The translations under genes and the position numbers were made by a program. The notes under the pieces are model-generated. The model did not search any database. It saw only the letters and a list, made by a program, of their open reading frames with translations, and was not told the origin of the DNA. A DNA stretch of 35,218 bases from Actinobacteria bacterium UBA959 (GTDB lineage Bacteria > Actinomycetota > Actinomycetes > S36-B12 > UBA5976): positions 16,585 through 51,802 of the forward strand of contig DBCL01000009.1 of NCBI GenBank assembly GCA_002293025.1. The letters run 5' to 3'. This document shows positions 25,001 to 32,179 of the stretch, one piece after another; positions within the stretch are counted from its first letter, which is position 1; each line of letters starts with the position of its first letter.

Positions 25001-25837
25001 CTAATTCAAATATGAAACATCAAAGAAATAAATACCAGCCAGGACGCCCAATCCTAGGATAACTCGGTATGCGGCAAACACACCAAAGGTATGTCGTATC
25101 AAAAATCTTAACAAGAACGCGATTGTTATGTAGCCAACCATGAAGGCCATAGCAGTTGCCAAAATAGTGCTTTCCCATCCGAACTGAGAATTTTCACCAA
25201 TAAGTCGCATCTCATAAAATGCAGACAAGTAAATTGCAGGCATACTGAGGAGAAAAGAAAGGCGTGCTGCAACTACTCGATCAAAACCCAAAAATCGAGC
25301 CATCGATATTGTTGCACCGGATCGTGAAACACCCGGGATTAAGGCCAAAGTTTGGGCGAACCCAACCATAAGCGCATGACTTAATTTAAACTCTTGTTCA
25401 CTCTTGTTGGCTAAAGAATACTTATCAACTAACCACAATATGAGTCCAAAAAAGATCAATGTAAAAGCTACCAACCTTAAATCTCTTGCATCTGTTTCGA
25501 TAAAATCACTAAAGATTAAACCTATTATGGATATTGGTACAGTTGCTAGCAAAACCATTTTGACCAATTTGAAGTTTTGGATCTCATTCTCGCTGAGATC
25601 AGATTTCCTTATCCGCTTTAAAGTGGCTGTAGACATGGAAAGCAAGTCAGATCGAAAATAGATTCCAACGGCTAATGCTGTCCCTAGCTGTGTCACAGCT
25701 GTGAACGCAGCGCCAGGATCATTCATCCCTAGGAATGCAGACGTAATTCGAACATGGCCGGATGAGGAAACTGGCAAATACTCTGTCAATCCTTGGATAA
25801 TTCCAAGAAAAATGGCCTGCAACCACTCGTTGCCCAT
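25001..25837 (-). CDS. uppP: Undecaprenyl-diphosphatase
   Basis: UppP (BacA) removes a phosphate from undecaprenyl diphosphate and so recycles the lipid carrier of peptidoglycan synthesis. The 278-residue protein has about seven or eight membrane helices and both signature blocks: GLTEYLPVSSSGH near residues 16-28 and PGVSRSGATISMARFLG near 168-184. The gene starts within the M20 peptidase stop (TAATG) and lies in a run with the histidine phosphatase, as in M. tuberculosis (Rv2136c). Confidence 0.95.
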   Translation of the reverse strand: MGNEWLQAIFLGIIQGLTEYLPVSSSGHVRITSAFLGMNDPGAAFTAVTQLGTALAVGIYFRSDLLSMSTATLKRIRKSDLSENEIQNFKLVKMVLLATVPISIIGLIFSDFIETDARDLRLVAFTLIFFGLILWLVDKYSLANKSEQEFKLSHALMVGFAQTLALIPGVSRSGATISMARFLGFDRVVAARLSFLLSMPAIYLSAFYEMRLIGENSQFGWESTILATAMAFMVGYITIAFLLRFLIRHTFGVFAAYRVILGLGVLAGIYFFDVSYLN

Positions 25838-27153
25838 TAGGCCCTTTTCAAGAATGAATCAAATACTTTTGCACCAAATTCAAGGGACTCCACTGGCACT
25901 CGCTCATCAACACCGTGGAAAAGGGCGCTGAAATCCAAAGACGGAGGTAGTTTCAAAGGCGCAAATCCAAAACAACGAATGTTTAACCTATCCAGGGCTT
26001 TTGCGTCAGTCCCGCCACTCAAGGTGTAAGGCACGATACGAGCACAAGGATCATGCTCAATTAAACTCGTTTTCATAGCTTCAACAAGGTCGCCATCGAA
26101 AGAGGTTTCTAAGCCGTTTTCAATCTGTTGTGGTCTGATCTCTAGGTTAGGTCCTACTAGCCTTGACATTTCTGCTAGAAATTCATCTCGATACCCAGGC
26201 AAGAACCTACCGTCCACAACTCCCATAGCTGTTTCTGGTATTACATTTGTTTTGTAGCCAGCCTTTAACATTGTTGGATTCGCTGTATGTCTGACAGTAG
26301 CTCCAACCATCTTTGCGAGATTGCCTAATTGAGCAATAACAGCATCTGGATTCTGTTCATCCAGAGGAATTCCAGTTATCTCGGAAACTTCTTGAAGTAA
26401 CACCCTGACTGTGTCAGTTAACCGAATGGGCCAAGTGTGATTTCCTATTCGAGCCATTGCAGCTGACAATTCTGTAACAGCATTGTCATTGCTTATCATG
26501 GAACCATGTCCGGCTCTGCCTTTTGCATGAATTTCTAACCAAGCGATTCCTTTTTGAGCAGCTTCAATGAGATAAAGCCTCAGATCATCTTTTAACGTGT
26601 AAGAGAAACCCCCAACTTCACCAACTGCTTCTGTCACACCTTGAAATTCAGTGGGGGCATTATCTACTAACCAATGAGAACCAAAATTACTCCCAGCTTC
26701 TTCATCAGCAGTAAAAACTAATACAACATCACGATTCGGTTGGTATTTCTCCCGCTGCCAATTTCTGACAGTTGCCAAAGTAATGCCGAGTGCACTTTTC
26801 ATATCAACAGCTCCGCGGCCCCAAACAACATCGTCAACTAAGGCTCCAGAGAAAGCTGGGTGTTGCCAATCTCCCACAGCTGGAACTACATCCATGTGAC
26901 CATCGATAACCAATGCTCCCCTACTGGAGTCCTTACCTTCTATGCGAGCAATTACGTTATGTCGGTTTTTTCCGGCTTCATAAATGCGGGAGTCAATTCC
27001 TACTTCTTTAAGAATAGAGGAAATGTATTCGGCACAGAGGGCTTCACCCGGGCCGGTTCCGTCGCCATAATTGGTGGTATCGATTTGAATAAGCTGCTGA
27101 GTTATTGAAACAACCTCTTGCTCAAGTAAGGATTTGGTCATCTTCTTTTCCAT
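25837..27153 (-). CDS. M20-family metallopeptidase
   Basis: The 438-residue protein has the M20 zinc site: His86 and Asp88 in IDGHMDVVP, Asp117 in GRGAVDMKSA, Glu151/Glu152 in TADEEAGS, and a late histidine in LFHGVDE. A dimerisation domain lies at about 195-320. Family members are exo- or dipeptidases or amidohydrolases; this group corresponds to Rv2141c, and the substrate is not known. The ATG at 27153 has a CAGAAT box placed for a leaderless start. An ATG at 27141 after a purine-rich stretch is an alternative. It is the first gene of the run that ends with pgi. Confidence 0.9.
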   Translation of the reverse strand: MEKKMTKSLLEQEVVSITQQLIQIDTTNYGDGTGPGEALCAEYISSILKEVGIDSRIYEAGKNRHNVIARIEGKDSSRGALVIDGHMDVVPAVGDWQHPAFSGALVDDVVWGRGAVDMKSALGITLATVRNWQREKYQPNRDVVLVFTADEEAGSNFGSHWLVDNAPTEFQGVTEAVGEVGGFSYTLKDDLRLYLIEAAQKGIAWLEIHAKGRAGHGSMISNDNAVTELSAAMARIGNHTWPIRLTDTVRVLLQEVSEITGIPLDEQNPDAVIAQLGNLAKMVGATVRHTANPTMLKAGYKTNVIPETAMGVVDGRFLPGYRDEFLAEMSRLVGPNLEIRPQQIENGLETSFDGDLVEAMKTSLIEHDPCARIVPYTLSGGTDAKALDRLNIRCFGFAPLKLPPSLDFSALFHGVDERVPVESLEFGAKVFDSFLKRA

Positions 27154-27220
27154 TGGCCTATTCTGCCGAACGCCCGTCTGCTAAGTGAGTTAGTGTCCAT
27201 TGTTAGGGTTCAACCCATTG

Positions 27221-27307
27221 GTCCGGGTGGCGGAACGGCAGACGCGCTAGCTTGAGGTGCTAGTCCCTGAATAAGGGGTAGGGGTTCAAGTCCCCTTTCG
27301 GACACCA
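27221..27307 (+). tRNA. tRNA-Leu (anticodon GAG)
   Basis: The 5' strand GTCCGGG pairs with TTCGGAC near the 3' end, with two G-U pairs, to form the acceptor stem. A73 and an encoded CCA follow (27305-27307). The anticodon stem CTAGC/GCTAG encloses the loop TTGAGGT, whose positions 34-36 are GAG, reading CUC and CUU leucine codons. A long variable arm (TCCCTGAATAAGGGGTA), typical of tRNA-Leu, precedes the T-arm GGGGTTCAAGTCCCC. A TAGGGT at 27204-27209 is a possible -10 box. The CCA ends exactly where the stop codon of the opposite-strand VKOR gene begins. Confidence 0.97.
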
Positions 27308-27874
27308 TCAGATGTAGAACTTGGCAACAATTAAGGCTGAAATGATAAAGAACCAACCGGTTGTTGCTATTCGGGCGAAAACTTTAAGGTTCATCGAATC
27401 TTTGTTCAGTTCACTAATTGCAAAAAAACTAACCGGTATGGATACTACCCAAACAACCATGCACCAAGGACATAAAGCCTCAATGACGTACAAACTCTGA
27501 TAAACCAACCACTGTATAAAGATATTTGCCAAACCAGATCCAATAGCCACACCAATTAGAAAGTACTTAGGGATTGAGTAATTTACCAATCCAATCAAAC
27601 CTATTGCGAAGAGAACGGGAAAAGCTGCCATACCAATCAAACTATTTGCAAAACCAAAAACGGATGCCTGATCAGTGGTAACAACGGACCCACAAGCAAG
27701 GACAGCGTTTATGTTGCAACTGAGTTGATAAGTTGGGTCTTCTAGTAATCTGATTTTTTCTATCGATAAATCAGCCGAAGCAATAAATCCAAAAAAACCA
27801 GCCACTACCAGTAACCAACTAAATCCTCTTGTTATAGAAATTCCTTCTTTAGGAATCAAGGTGCTTTTAGTCAC
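27308..27874 (-). CDS. Vitamin K epoxide reductase family protein (VKOR)
   Basis: Bacterial VKOR proteins reoxidise a DsbA-like thiol oxidase and pass electrons to quinone, so they support disulfide formation outside the membrane. The 188-residue protein has about five membrane helices and the four expected cysteines: the loop pair Cys53 and Cys61, and the active CPWC at 135-138. No DsbA domain is fused, so a separate partner must exist elsewhere. GTG 27874 overlaps the stop of the preceding gene (GTGA). The 3' end touches the tRNA-Leu gene on the other strand with no spacer. Confidence 0.9.
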   Translation of the reverse strand: MTKSTLIPKEGISITRGFSWLLVVAGFFGFIASADLSIEKIRLLEDPTYQLSCNINAVLACGSVVTTDQASVFGFANSLIGMAAFPVLFAIGLIGLVNYSIPKYFLIGVAIGSGLANIFIQWLVYQSLYVIEALCPWCMVVWVVSIPVSFFAISELNKDSMNLKVFARIATTGWFFIISALIVAKFYI

Positions 27875-28404
27875 AAGGCACCAACCGAAGCAAGCAAAGT
27901 CAACAAGACTTTATGTTGGCCACCGGTCATTTCAGAAGCCATTTCTGGTGAACTGGCTTCACTTGGTGTGAGCCAGGCTAAATCTAACGACGCCTGAGAT
28001 GGCGCACAATCTCCAGACACTGGAACGATGTAACTTAGTGCAACGGCATGTTGTCTTGGATCGTGTAGACCAGAAACTTCTGGATTGGGAAAGTATTCTG
28101 ACACTGACACCGGCGTCATACTCAACGGGATTTGTGGCATGGCCATGTTTCCCAAATCTTTCTCTAGGTGGCGAAGAAGTGCATCTCTCACCAATTCACC
28201 ATACATAACTCGTCCAGTCACCAATGATCTTGAAATAGATCCATCAGGCATAGCCCTGAGCAATAGGCCGACCGAAACAATACTTCCAACAGAGTCACAT
28301 CGAACTGGAAGTGCTTCTACATAAAGTATCGGAAGTTGAGCTCGAGCATCTCTAATTTGATCCGCAGAGAGCCATCCAGATCTCGCCTCTACCTCAGAAG
28401 TCAC
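27871..28404 (-). CDS. DUF4916 (Nudix-like) family protein
   Basis: The 177-residue protein is of the DUF4916 type, related to Nudix hydrolases. The segment GRVMYGELVRDALLRHLEKDLG (about residues 64-85) keeps the first Gly and Glu, the Arg and the last Gly of the Nudix box. The two metal-binding glutamates are replaced by Lys-Asp and the Glu after Arg by His, so hydrolase activity is doubtful. GTG 28404 has AGGA about seven bases upstream. It lies between the BI-1 gene (nine-base gap) and VKOR (overlap), forming a three-gene unit. The function is unknown. Confidence 0.75.
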   Translation of the reverse strand: MTSEVEARSGWLSADQIRDARAQLPILYVEALPVRCDSVGSIVSVGLLLRAMPDGSISRSLVTGRVMYGELVRDALLRHLEKDLGNMAMPQIPLSMTPVSVSEYFPNPEVSGLHDPRQHAVALSYIVPVSGDCAPSQASLDLAWLTPSEASSPEMASEMTGGQHKVLLTLLASVGAL

Positions 28405-28413
28405 CAGAACTTC

Positions 28414-29145
28414 CTAGCGTCGGTTAAGTATTGCTAGCAAGCGCAACAATTCAACATAAAGCCAGATAAATGTAACCATCAACCCGAAAGCTAGTCTCCA
28501 AGATTCTCTTTCATCTACCCCAAGAGTTACTGCATCTTCTATCGCACTGAAATCTGCAATGAAAGAAATAGTGGCCAAAACCACTCCAATACCGGCGAAT
28601 AAGAGACCAAAAGAACCTCCGTAAAGACCCCAGCCATCCCCTACCCCAAAAAATGATGAGATAAAGGAAATAAGCGCAAAAACTCCATAAGAAATAGTTG
28701 ATATAAACAAGATGCGCATAAATTTTGCGCCACCACGAACGATTCTCATTGAATACAAAACCAACATGGTTCCAAAAGCCACGCTTGCGCCAAGTAAGGC
28801 CTGCTGTGCAATTCCTGGATAAATACTATTCAAGCTGTTTGATAGTACGCCTACAAATAATCCTTGAACCAAAGCGTAGGCAAGAACCAATATCGGACGT
28901 ATTGGTTTCATAAAGATATTCGCGAAAGCTAGACCCATACCAGTTAAAGCAAATAGAATCGCCATTCCAGCGCCCCAACTGACACCCATAAACCAACCTG
29001 ACATAACACCGATACCTAAAACCATCCCCGAAATCACCGTTCGCTGCACAACTAGATCCAAGGTGACCGGTTTAGTACTTAAAGGGGCCCCTTGTGACTG
29101 CATGGCATATTCGCCAATTACTCGATCTATCGCTGGATTAGACAT
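28414..29145 (-). CDS. Bax inhibitor-1/YccA family membrane protein
   Basis: The 243-residue protein has about seven membrane helices and the BI-1 family C-terminal block FIADFSAIEDAV followed by WRLAFGLMVTFIWLYVELLRLL. A cytoplasmic N-tail of about 30 residues precedes the first helix. Relatives act as pH-sensitive calcium leak channels or interact with membrane proteases; the role in this organism is not known. The ATG has a strong GGAGG six bases upstream, in contrast to several neighbours with no such site. It is followed by the DUF4916 gene and VKOR. Confidence 0.9.
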   Translation of the reverse strand: MSNPAIDRVIGEYAMQSQGAPLSTKPVTLDLVVQRTVISGMVLGIGVMSGWFMGVSWGAGMAILFALTGMGLAFANIFMKPIRPILVLAYALVQGLFVGVLSNSLNSIYPGIAQQALLGASVAFGTMLVLYSMRIVRGGAKFMRILFISTISYGVFALISFISSFFGVGDGWGLYGGSFGLLFAGIGVVLATISFIADFSAIEDAVTLGVDERESWRLAFGLMVTFIWLYVELLRLLAILNRR

Positions 29146-29168
29146 TTAAAACCTCCGTAATGATTACT

Positions 29169-29182
29169 GGGTAAATCTACCC
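29169..29182 (-). repeat. Short hairpin in the leader of the BI-1 gene
   Basis: GGGTA and TACCC are perfect five-base arms around a four-base loop, 24 bases before the BI-1 ATG in its 67-base upstream gap. On the minus strand no T-run follows, so it is not an evident terminator for the ABC gene. It could be an operator or a leader structure. The ABC ATPase gene ends 31 bases farther upstream. Confidence 0.35.
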
Positions 29183-29212
29183 TATTTTGCCTAAATGGCA
29201 TCCAAACCTTAA

Positions 29213-30001
29213 TTATTTAACCCGAGCCACGGCGAACCATCTACCATCATTTTGATGAACGTTTACTGGCACCCCGTAGGTAGCACTTAAGGTTACTGAG
29301 GAAATAACCTGATCAATTGGGCCGCTGGCAATACTCTTACCATCTCGCATCAACAAGACATGAGTGATACCTGAGGGTATTTCTTCGACATGGTGCGTAA
29401 CGATTACCATCGAAGGTGAGTTAGGTTCCAAGCAGAGTCTTTGTAAAATCTGAAGTAAGTGTTCCCGTGACCCTAAATCCAATGCGGCCGTTGGCTCGTC
29501 TAGAAGTAGTAACTCAGGATTTGGCATAAGCGCTCTTGCAATGAGCAACCGCTTTCGTTCTCCATCGGAGATTTCCGATATTCGCTTATCCGACAACTGC
29601 AGAAGGTTCCATTCCGCCATCAGTTTGCCTGCTCTTGTTTCATCTACACCTAAATAAGGTTCGAAGCCAATTCCGGTCACCCCATGAGCTGCACTAATTA
29701 CGGCGTCGTGAACCGTTTCATCCAATCCAATTCGATTTAACATATTCGGGGTGGCTAACCCAATTCGTGCCCGTAATTCAGTGATATCTGAGCTCCCAAA
29801 TAGTTCATCAAGGACCTCAACACTTCCACTTGCTGGAAAGATATACCCAGAAAGTAGGTGTAACAAAGTGGTTTTTCCAGCTCCGTTAGGACCTAAAACT
29901 GCCCAGCGTTCATTAGCGCGGATTTGCCAATTCAAATCTCGTAATATCGAAGTGGTCCCACGCTTAACAGAGACGTCGGATAACTTTGCTATTACAGACA
30001 C
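29213..30001 (-). CDS. ABC transporter-type ATPase, no permease nearby
   Basis: The 262-residue protein has Walker A GPNGAGKTT (about 37-45), the signature region ISDGERKRLLIARAL, Walker B LLLLDEPTAALD and a switch His in VIVTHHVEEIP. The signature is SDGER rather than LSGGQ, as in some cytoplasmic or ModF-like ATPases. No membrane or binding-protein gene accompanies it, so the transport partner, if any, is elsewhere. The start is GTG 30001. No ribosome-binding site is present, and a TAGGCT box lies exactly six bases upstream, which suggests a leaderless mRNA. Confidence 0.88.
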   Translation of the reverse strand: MSVIAKLSDVSVKRGTTSILRDLNWQIRANERWAVLGPNGAGKTTLLHLLSGYIFPASGSVEVLDELFGSSDITELRARIGLATPNMLNRIGLDETVHDAVISAAHGVTGIGFEPYLGVDETRAGKLMAEWNLLQLSDKRISEISDGERKRLLIARALMPNPELLLLDEPTAALDLGSREHLLQILQRLCLEPNSPSMVIVTHHVEEIPSGITHVLLMRDGKSIASGPIDQVISSVTLSATYGVPVNVHQNDGRWFAVARVK

Positions 30002-30055
30002 GCAGATAGCCTAGATGAAACTTCGATTAATAACGAACTCATTTATTCTGCGTCT
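30002..30055. promoter_or_regulatory. Divergent gap with back-to-back leaderless-type -10 boxes
   Basis: Minus strand: TAGGCT (plus-strand 30008-30013) is followed by six bases and then the GTG of the ABC gene. Plus strand: TATTCT (30044-30049) is followed by six bases and then the GTG of the 206-residue protein gene. Both fit TAnnnT with transcription starting at the start codon. Neither has a clear -35 box or Shine-Dalgarno sequence. Confidence 0.45.
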
Positions 30056-30676
30056 GTGATCCAAGACATCTGCCACGGGCTTTTTTGGCATGCAGGCGTG
30101 GTAACCAATTGGTGTTCTCGCGAAATTGCACTACATGCGAACCCAACCTGGGTGGAGGTCTTCTCTGAGATTTCATTAAGTGCACCTCTATATCCACTTT
30201 ACATCTATCCTGAAGCAGCAGTGGCGCGACTAAGCAATCCAATTTCTTGCCAAGTGATTGACTTAGACTATTCCCAAGGATCCGTGCAGATCAAAATAGA
30301 TATTTCCGATAAAACTATTGGATTTAATTCACTTAAGATGATCCTAAAAACATACACGGAGAAACTAGATGAGATACAAAAAGTGCTTTCTTCAGCATCC
30401 CTCGAGATAAAGACTTTTCGGGTACCTAAGTTTTCAGGAGAACAGCTTATCTTGCCAGGATATCTATCTGACGAAACAACCAACACCTTTCTCCAGATAA
30501 ATGATTTCCTTCATGTACTAGATCAACTACGAGATCAATGTTCCGAGATTGGTTTGACTCGAATACGAATGTTCGAGATCAATTTCTTAGAAATTCAACG
30601 GCTTTGCCGACAAACAATTATCGAAATTTGTCAATCAGCACTCGCTGAACAGGTTCTAAATAGTTCTAAGCTGTAA
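30056..30676 (+). CDS. Unrecognised 206-residue protein upstream of serB
   Basis: I do not recognise this protein. It has no signal peptide and no clear membrane helix. Residues 1-80 are mixed hydrophobic, with WHAGVVTNWC and a proline- and tyrosine-rich PLYPLYIYPE. Residues 90-206 look mainly helical, with three cysteines near 155-190. GTG 30056 is preceded by a TATTCT box at leaderless distance. It ends ten bases before serB, so the two are probably co-expressed. Many actinobacterial SerB proteins carry N-terminal ACT domains that this SerB lacks. The gene could encode a diverged regulatory partner, but I see no ACT pattern, so that is speculation. Existence is likely from the long open frame and context; function is open. 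Confidence 0.65.
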   Translation: MIQDICHGLFWHAGVVTNWCSREIALHANPTWVEVFSEISLSAPLYPLYIYPEAAVARLSNPISCQVIDLDYSQGSVQIKIDISDKTIGFNSLKMILKTYTEKLDEIQKVLSSASLEIKTFRVPKFSGEQLILPGYLSDETTNTFLQINDFLHVLDQLRDQCSEIGLTRIRMFEINFLEIQRLCRQTIIEICQSALAEQVLNSSKL

Positions 30677-30687
30677 ACTGGTTTACA
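30672..30687 (+). promoter_or_regulatory. Perfect inverted repeat at the serB start codon
   Basis: TGTAAAC and GTTTACA are perfect seven-base arms separated by two bases. The repeat includes the stop codon of the upstream gene and the A of the serB ATG. A TAAACT at 30674-30679 inside it fits a -10 box with transcription starting at the ATG. Repressor binding here would block such a promoter; no regulator is identified. No Shine-Dalgarno sequence precedes the ATG. Confidence 0.45.
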
Positions 30688-31418
30688 TGATTCTCGAAAT
30701 AGATGGCTCTAAACCCGCTGAATTTAATGCATTAAATCCAGCTCAGATAGACCAAGTTCTTAAACTCAATTCAAGATCTGGCCTATCGCGTTTGGTGGTG
30801 TTTGATGTTGATTCAACATTCATTAAAAACGAGGTGATAGATCTATTAGCTGAGATTCATGGGGTAGGTAAGGAAGTGGCTGCATTAACAAATGCGGCAA
30901 TGAATGGAAATATGGATTTCAGTTCGTCTCTACGTGCGCGGGTATCTCTTTTGTCTGGAATGGATTCAACCGCTATTTCGACAGTTGTTAGTAGAATTGA
31001 ATTAAGTTTAGGATGCTTAAATCTAATTCAAAAGTTGCAGCATTTAGGACATCAGATTGCGTTAGTAAGCGGTGGATTCAAAGAAATTATTAGACAGATT
31101 GCAGAGCCATTAGGAATTAATCATATTTATGCCAACACATTCGAAATCAAGAATGGCATTTTAACTGGAAATGTCCTCGGTCAAATTATTGATTCAGCCG
31201 GCAAAGCTCGGGCACTTACCAGTATTGCCAAAGAACTTGATATACCTCTTGCGGATACAGTGGCTGTTGGAGATGGAGCTAATGATATTGAAATGATGAA
31301 GATTTCTGGATTAAGCATAGGATTTAATGCTAAGCCAAAAGTTCTTGAAGTTGCTCAAATCCATATTCACGGTGCATTTTTAGATAACGTTTTATTGGCC
31401 ATGGGGATTGAAAATTAA
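30687..31418 (+). CDS. serB: Phosphoserine phosphatase
   Basis: SerB removes phosphate from O-phosphoserine in the last step of serine synthesis. The 243-residue protein has HAD motif I FDVDSTFI (Asp40 nucleophile, Asp42), the substrate segment MDFSSSLRARV, motif II LVSGGF (Ser128), a motif III lysine near 173 and motif IV VGDGANDIEMM (Asp196, Asp200). Only about 35 residues precede the catalytic domain, so the ACT domains found in mycobacterial SerB2 are missing. The gene overlaps fabI tail to tail by four bases. Confidence 0.92.
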   Translation: MILEIDGSKPAEFNALNPAQIDQVLKLNSRSGLSRLVVFDVDSTFIKNEVIDLLAEIHGVGKEVAALTNAAMNGNMDFSSSLRARVSLLSGMDSTAISTVVSRIELSLGCLNLIQKLQHLGHQIALVSGGFKEIIRQIAEPLGINHIYANTFEIKNGILTGNVLGQIIDSAGKARALTSIAKELDIPLADTVAVGDGANDIEMMKISGLSIGFNAKPKVLEVAQIHIHGAFLDNVLLAMGIEN

Positions 31419-32179
31419 CCTGCTACGTGAAACCCACCATCTACATGCAAAATCTCTCCGGTTGTTTTTGGTAGCCAGTCACTGAAGAATAGAATGCAAG
31501 CTTTCGCCGCAGGAACCGGATCGTTAACATCCCACCGCAGTGGGGCTCGTTCAACCCAAGCATCTTCAAAAACTTGAAAGCCTGGGATGCTTTTTGCAGC
31601 CATAGTTCGAATAGGACCTGCAGCTACTAAATTACAACGTATCTCGCGGGAGCCAAGGTCGCGAGCCAGATAGCGGCTGGTGGCTTCCAAAGCAGCTTTA
31701 GAAACACCCATCCAGTCATAAACTGGCCAGGCTCTAGATGCATCGAAATCTAAACCTACGATCGAAGATCCATCCCGCAGATTATCCAGAACTGCTACGG
31801 TCAATGATTTAAGCGAAAAGGCAGAAACATGTAGGGCAGTTGCAACATCAGGCCATTCACCAGTTAAAAAGTTACCGCCTATTACTGTTTGCGGTGCAAA
31901 ACCAATTGAGTGTAATACCCCATCCAAATACGGTAAGTGTTTAGAAACATTAGAACTGAGGTTATTTAAATCCTCCTGATTTGAAACGTCTAATTCAAGA
32001 ACTGGAATTTCCCGCGGGAGTCTTTTAACCGCTCTTTCGGTCAAGGATTTTGCTCGCCCAAAAGAAGTTAGCACAATATTTGCACCTTGTTCTTGTGCCA
32101 AACGCGCCACATGAAAAGCTATTGATTGATCACTTAGAACTCCAGTTATTAATAAGTTTTTATCCTGCAAGAGTAACAT
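31415..32179 (-). CDS. fabI: Enoyl-ACP reductase (NADH), FabI/InhA type
   Basis: FabI reduces the trans-2-enoyl-ACP double bond in each fatty-acid elongation cycle. The 254-residue protein has the N-terminal nucleotide segment ITGVLSDQSIAF, LDVSNQED, HSIGFAP and the FabI-type catalytic pair Tyr154-x6-Lys161 in YDWMGVSK. The AGPIRTMAAKSI segment and C-terminal VDGGFH are also typical. It is co-translated with fabG (TAATG), the same pairing as fabG1-inhA in mycobacteria. Whether it works in a type II system for short chains or longer acyl groups cannot be read here. Confidence 0.94.
   Translation of the reverse strand: MLLLQDKNLLITGVLSDQSIAFHVARLAQEQGANIVLTSFGRAKSLTERAVKRLPREIPVLELDVSNQEDLNNLSSNVSKHLPYLDGVLHSIGFAPQTVIGGNFLTGEWPDVATALHVSAFSLKSLTVAVLDNLRDGSSIVGLDFDASRAWPVYDWMGVSKAALEATSRYLARDLGSREIRCNLVAAGPIRTMAAKSIPGFQVFEDAWVERAPLRWDVNDPVPAAKACILFFSDWLPKTTGEILHVDGGFHVAG

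Noticed and set aside
27204..27217. GGGTTCAACCC just before the tRNA, resembling a T-arm of a second tRNA
   Set aside because: No acceptor, D-arm or anticodon arm can be placed upstream; it is a short palindrome only.
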